15,075 nt of DNA from Promethearchaeota archaeon (GTDB lineage: Archaea; Asgardarchaeota; Lokiarchaeia; Sigyniarchaeales; SOKP01), in assembly GCA_030615145.1 (NCBI GenBank), contig JAUWZT010000055.1:1-15075 (forward strand). The letters run 5' to 3'. Numbering within the stretch: position 1 is the stretch's first letter; each line of letters begins with the position of its first letter. The translations under genes were made by a program, and so were the position numbers. A model generated the notes under the pieces. It ran no database searches. It was not told the origin of the DNA and saw only the letters and a program-made list of their open reading frames with translations. Of this stretch, positions 12,451 through 15,075 are shown one piece after another.

Positions 12451-13559
12451 ATCCTGAAATAGCTAACGCTCTAAATCTTATAGGTATCGATTCTGTCAAA
12501 GAATTTGCTTACAGAAATTCTAAAAACACAGTTGAAAAGTTAAAATTGTTAAAGAAAGACAACCCAAAAGTCCTTACAAAGCTTCCAACGCTTAAAAACG
12601 TTGAAGAGTGGACTAACTACGCAAAAAATTTAGCAGAAGTGCCAAAAAAGGATGAAAAACCGAAAAAGAAGCCATCACCTAAGAAAAAACCCTCACCTAA
12701 AGAAAGTCCATCCTCAGATATACCGATTATAGCAAATTATAAGCCTTTTGAAAAATTCGAGAAAGATTATGGTAAATTTGGTCCAGGATATTGGAATAGC
12801 AAATGGAAAAAGGCGCCAATTATCTACACTGGAAGAGCTTTGCGAGGAGAATCGTACAAAAAACAAATCGATGTAGATGTGAAAGCGTTCATAAAGGATA
12901 ACGACGCAATATTATGGCACGTTATAACTCAACTTAATCTAAGGAAAGAAAGTTCAAACGAAACGGCTTTGACGATCCAGAATTTCGTATGCAATTTTCT
13001 AAAATATAAGTACGACGATATCGCGTCAGAATGTCCTGAATTCTGGTTATTTCCCTTCGAGGCAATTCAATCAGAGATAGGAGATTGTGAGGACGGAGCT
13101 ATCCTCATCGCTAGTCTGTTAATTAATGCGGGCGTTCCTTCGTGGAGAGTCAAAGTGTGTGCCGCTCAAGTAATGGCTGATCCGATTTTTGCACCCTCAG
13201 ATTCGGAGTTGGGAGGACACGCGTATTGTATATATTTGGCAGATCGTCCAGAATCAGAAAGAAAACTAGAGTGGTTAATACTAGACTGGTGTTATTTGCA
13301 AGATCCTGAGGTTCCAATCGATGAAAAACCATTAGCGCGAGATGGTGGGCAGGGAGGTGCTTATCGAAACATTTGGTTTACTTTTAACGACGAGGAATCG
13401 TGGGCACAAAGTAGTTTTGAAGTCAAGGAAGGACGAATTAGCCGAAATCGCACGGCACAGAAAGACGAGGTTTTAACGCCTCTAAAAGACATCTTAAAAA
13501 GTCTAGCAAGTAGTGAGCTCAAAAAAATATTTTTGAAATTAAATATTGAGATCGAATAA
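12447..13559 (+). CDS. second half of DUF4332 domain fused to a transglutaminase-like cysteine protease domain
   Basis: From the GTG at 12447 the frame gives 370 residues. Residues 1-63 (IANALNLIGIDSVKEFAYRN, then TLKNVEEWTNYAKNLAE) form the second half of a DUF4332 domain. A Lys/Pro-rich linker with PKKKPSPKK repeats follows (66-90). Residues about 120-320 form a transglutaminase-like domain with a complete triad: C214 in GDCEDGAILIASLL, H258 in GGHAYCIYLA and D280 in LILDWCY. Such domains act as cysteine peptidases, amidases or crosslinking enzymes. No signal peptide or membrane segment is seen, so it acts in the cytoplasm. Joined to the preceding frame by a -1 shift it would be 434 residues. 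It converges on the PadR gene, with only 23 bp between stops. The substrate is unknown. Confidence 0.85.
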   Translation: MNPEIANALNLIGIDSVKEFAYRNSKNTVEKLKLLKKDNPKVLTKLPTLKNVEEWTNYAKNLAEVPKKDEKPKKKPSPKKKPSPKESPSSDIPIIANYKPFEKFEKDYGKFGPGYWNSKWKKAPIIYTGRALRGESYKKQIDVDVKAFIKDNDAILWHVITQLNLRKESSNETALTIQNFVCNFLKYKYDDIASECPEFWLFPFEAIQSEIGDCEDGAILIASLLINAGVPSWRVKVCAAQVMADPIFAPSDSELGGHAYCIYLADRPESERKLEWLILDWCYLQDPEVPIDEKPLARDGGQGGAYRNIWFTFNDEESWAQSSFEVKEGRISRNRTAQKDEVLTPLKDILKSLASSELKKIFLKLNIEIE

Positions 13560-13582
13560 GTTTATACCTCAATAGTGATCTT

Positions 13583-14239
13583 TTATTTTTTACTTTTTTT
13601 AGTATCTCCTTCTTTACTATTATCTTCTTCGAATAATGAAGCGCTACAATAAGGACAAAAACGAGCCCCCTCTCGGCCTACTTCAGAACCACAGTTATTA
13701 CATTTTATTTTAAATTCAACTGAAGAAGGGATCGTTTCAATTACATATTCGGAAATTTCCTCCATTAACTTCTGTACTTCCTTGATTTTGTCTTCTTTTA
13801 CTTTTTCGGGAAAAGAGTTAATGTAAATTGAAGAAAGTTCAATTAAAACGTTTCGAACAAACTTAAGTTGGTCAAAGAAATTTTTATTTACTTTTACTTT
13901 CAAGATTTCTTCTCCAGCCTCAGATAGAGAATACACCTTTCGAAGCGGACCAACTTGGGTTCTGACGGTCCTTACTTCTAAGAATCCGTCTCTCTTTAAT
14001 TTAGATAGAAGCGGATAAATGGTACCAGACCTAGCCTCCCACGTTCCCGCAAAGTGTTCGTTTAAAACCCTGATTAAATCATAACCTGAGATTATTTGGT
14101 TATTAAATATGTGTTCTATAATCGTAAATTCGAGCGGAGTTAATCTTCTCTTTTTAACATTGTCAAAAATCTCCCGTTTAATTTTTGAACGTATTTCTGC
14201 CATATCTTCTTCGAGATCTAGAGATTTACCTAACCACAT
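13583..14239 (-). CDS. PadR family transcriptional regulator with C-terminal zinc ribbon
   Basis: A 218-residue regulator. The PadR winged helix spans about 33-110: LTPLEFTIIEHIF, SGYDLIRVLNEHF, the signature GTIYPLLSKLKRDGFLE (72-88) and the wing segment VRTQVGPLRKVYSLSEAG (92-109). A helical dimerisation region follows (about 115-170), then a CX2C-X11-CX2C zinc ribbon (C180, C183, C195, C198; CNNCGS ... FCPYCSASL) and an acidic-basic tail. PadR proteins usually repress a neighbouring membrane-protein or transporter operon and often their own, so the 2TM gene 29 bp upstream on the same strand is the likely target and co-transcribed partner. The zinc ribbon addition is common in archaeal PadR-like proteins. 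ATG at 14239 was taken; a second Met at codon 13 (MAEIRSK) is possible. Confidence 0.9.
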   Translation of the reverse strand: MWLGKSLDLEEDMAEIRSKIKREIFDNVKKRRLTPLEFTIIEHIFNNQIISGYDLIRVLNEHFAGTWEARSGTIYPLLSKLKRDGFLEVRTVRTQVGPLRKVYSLSEAGEEILKVKVNKNFFDQLKFVRNVLIELSSIYINSFPEKVKEDKIKEVQKLMEEISEYVIETIPSSVEFKIKCNNCGSEVGREGARFCPYCSASLFEEDNSKEGDTKKSKK

Positions 14240-14268
14240 GCGGATTTTACCATTTACGATTCTTTTAA

Positions 14269-14823
14269 TTACTTACTTTTTTTTCTCAATTTCTGCATTT
14301 CCTTTTCAATTGCTCGCTCCATTCGCGATTGCTTTTCGCCTTCTTCATAGAGATTTTTATTAAAGAACCCTAAGTATACAATAAAGTGTATTATCAAAGC
14401 CAAGCCCCAAAAAAAGGCGGGAAAAACAGCCCAGTAATACAACCAGTAATACAAAAAGGGTACATTTAGTATATGGTTAATGTAGTTGTTAATAATAAAC
14501 AAAAATAGTATTACAACAATATATGCTACCGTATTAAAAATTACAACTCTTTTAGCAATGGGGTAAACACCTCTAGCATAAACAATATATGCGGTTATAT
14601 GAATAACCAATCCTATCAACCAACCAAAAATCACAAAAACAACCCACAATAAGAATGGAGTAAATAGCATATTTATTGAAATCAATAATACTATCGTAAA
14701 TATATAGGCGGTTAAATGAATTTTAACTGAAAGTCGAAACTTAATTTTCAAAGCGGCTATACGGCGCAGATTTTCTTCCGAAAAACCATTTTCATTAGAC
14801 TCATTCACAATTATTCGTCTCAA
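14269..14823 (-). CDS. membrane protein with two tandem 2TM domains
   Basis: A 184-residue protein with four hydrophobic segments arranged as two similar halves. First half: ALKIKFRLSVKIHLTAYIFT, TM1 (about 34-52), TM2 WVVFVIFGWLIGLVIHITAY (60-79). Second half: IAKRVVIFNTVAYIVVILFL, TM3 (about 93-112), TM4 with FFWGLALIIHFIVYLG (137-152). Each half has the 2TM pattern (basic helix, hydrophobic segment, aromatic W-G-x-x-x-x-x-H segment); H75 and H146 correspond. The N-terminus is acidic and the C-terminus (EEGEKQSRMERAIEKEMQKLRKK) is a charged helix. No ATG exists: TTG at 14823, or GTG at 14808 giving 179 aa. It is first in an operon with the PadR gene. Function is not known; 2TM domains often accompany regulators. 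Confidence 0.8.
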   Translation of the reverse strand: MRRIIVNESNENGFSEENLRRIAALKIKFRLSVKIHLTAYIFTIVLLISINMLFTPFLLWVVFVIFGWLIGLVIHITAYIVYARGVYPIAKRVVIFNTVAYIVVILFLFIINNYINHILNVPFLYYWLYYWAVFPAFFWGLALIIHFIVYLGFFNKNLYEEGEKQSRMERAIEKEMQKLRKKSK

Positions 14824-15075
14824 ATAATTTTAATTTTATTTATTATCTTAATATGATTTCTATATTTTTTTTTATAATGAATAATTTATGATTTGCTGAT
14901 TATTTAATAACTTTAATTATTATTTACTTATAATCCTATACCCCAGAAAAATCCCGAAAATTATATTTATAAATTAGAAATATAAGGGAAGGCTTTTATT
15001 TTTATAATAGAAAGAGATTATTTAACTTAGTCATTAACTCTATCATAATTCAAAAAGAGGAGTTAAAGCAATAAA
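14824..15075. promoter_or_regulatory. intergenic region with candidate promoter for a gene to the right
   Basis: No gene is seen. On the plus strand TTTATAAA (14966-14973), preceded by CCCGAAAA, resembles an archaeal BRE/TATA pair. AGAGGAG at 15056-15062 resembles a Shine-Dalgarno, but no start codon follows within ten bases, so a coding start would lie beyond the window. The minus-strand promoter of the 2TM operon should also lie near 14830-14880. Confidence 0.3.

Noticed and set aside
14109..14363. Hydrophobic plus-strand frame across the PadR and 2TM genes
   Set aside because: Antisense of two well-supported genes; spans their junction and lacks a start signal.
15056..15075. Shine-Dalgarno and start of a new gene at the right edge
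   Set aside because: AGAGGAG is present but no start codon follows before the window ends; kept only as part of the intergenic entry.

Overview
The window looks like a chromosomal piece of an AT-rich archaeon, most likely an Asgard (Lokiarchaeia-like) lineage. The strongest archaeal evidence is a tRNA-Leu gene interrupted by two short introns, each foldable into the archaeal bulge-helix-bulge splicing motif. Other archaeal or Asgard-like traits are U-rich terminators without strong hairpins, many genes with weak or no Shine-Dalgarno sequence, a PadR regulator with a C-terminal zinc ribbon, a duplicated 2TM-domain membrane protein, a small longin-like protein and a coiled-coil/winged-helix protein. 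The lineage assignment below archaea is inference.

Left part (1-6.5 kb), metabolism. After the tail of a membrane protein (1-210) come a class-V aminotransferase (301-1422) and a short D-3-phosphoglycerate dehydrogenase (serA, 1593-2525), the first two steps of the phosphorylated serine pathway. Facing them is a minus-strand cluster: an O6-alkylguanine-DNA alkyltransferase (5906-6352, probably beginning further upstream), a DUF1015 protein (4647-5849) and a molybdopterin oxidoreductase (2583-4631). A hairpin plus T-run separates the convergent serA and oxidoreductase genes. DUF1015 genes are, as I recall, often neighbours of serA and serine-pathway aminotransferases, so the DUF1015 protein may serve the same pathway.

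Middle (6.65-9.2 kb). A long coiled-coil protein with a C-terminal winged-helix-like end (6657-7667) converges on a small longin/roadblock-like protein (7776-8153, GTG start behind a strong GGAGGAG). A 392-bp divergent intergenic region with clustered TAACTAAT motifs and an inverted repeat lies before an orphan putative zinc-binding protein (8546-9118).

AT-rich accessory island (about 9.23-11.93 kb). Base composition falls to about 20% G+C in samples, against about 43-45% in neighbouring core genes. It holds a TacT-like GNAT toxin with an unusual short antitoxin-like partner, then a tightly overlapping three-gene operon of unrecognised helical proteins ending in a HEPN-like protein. It ends near tRNA-Leu(UAA) at 11936-12085.

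Right part (12.2-15.1 kb). A DUF4332-type helix-hairpin-helix domain is split over two frames at a GGGG run, the second frame continuing into a transglutaminase-like cysteine-protease fold with a complete Cys/His/Asp triad. This is a -1 frameshift, programmed or an assembly error. Convergent to it is an operon of a duplicated 2TM membrane protein and a PadR-type regulator with a zinc ribbon. The last 250 bases hold a candidate promoter for a gene beyond the window.

The most unusual items are the doubly interrupted tRNA-Leu, whose two splicing motifs sequester the very nucleotides that form the tRNA elbow, the two candidate frameshifted genes, and the AT-rich island with its unrecognised HEPN operon.
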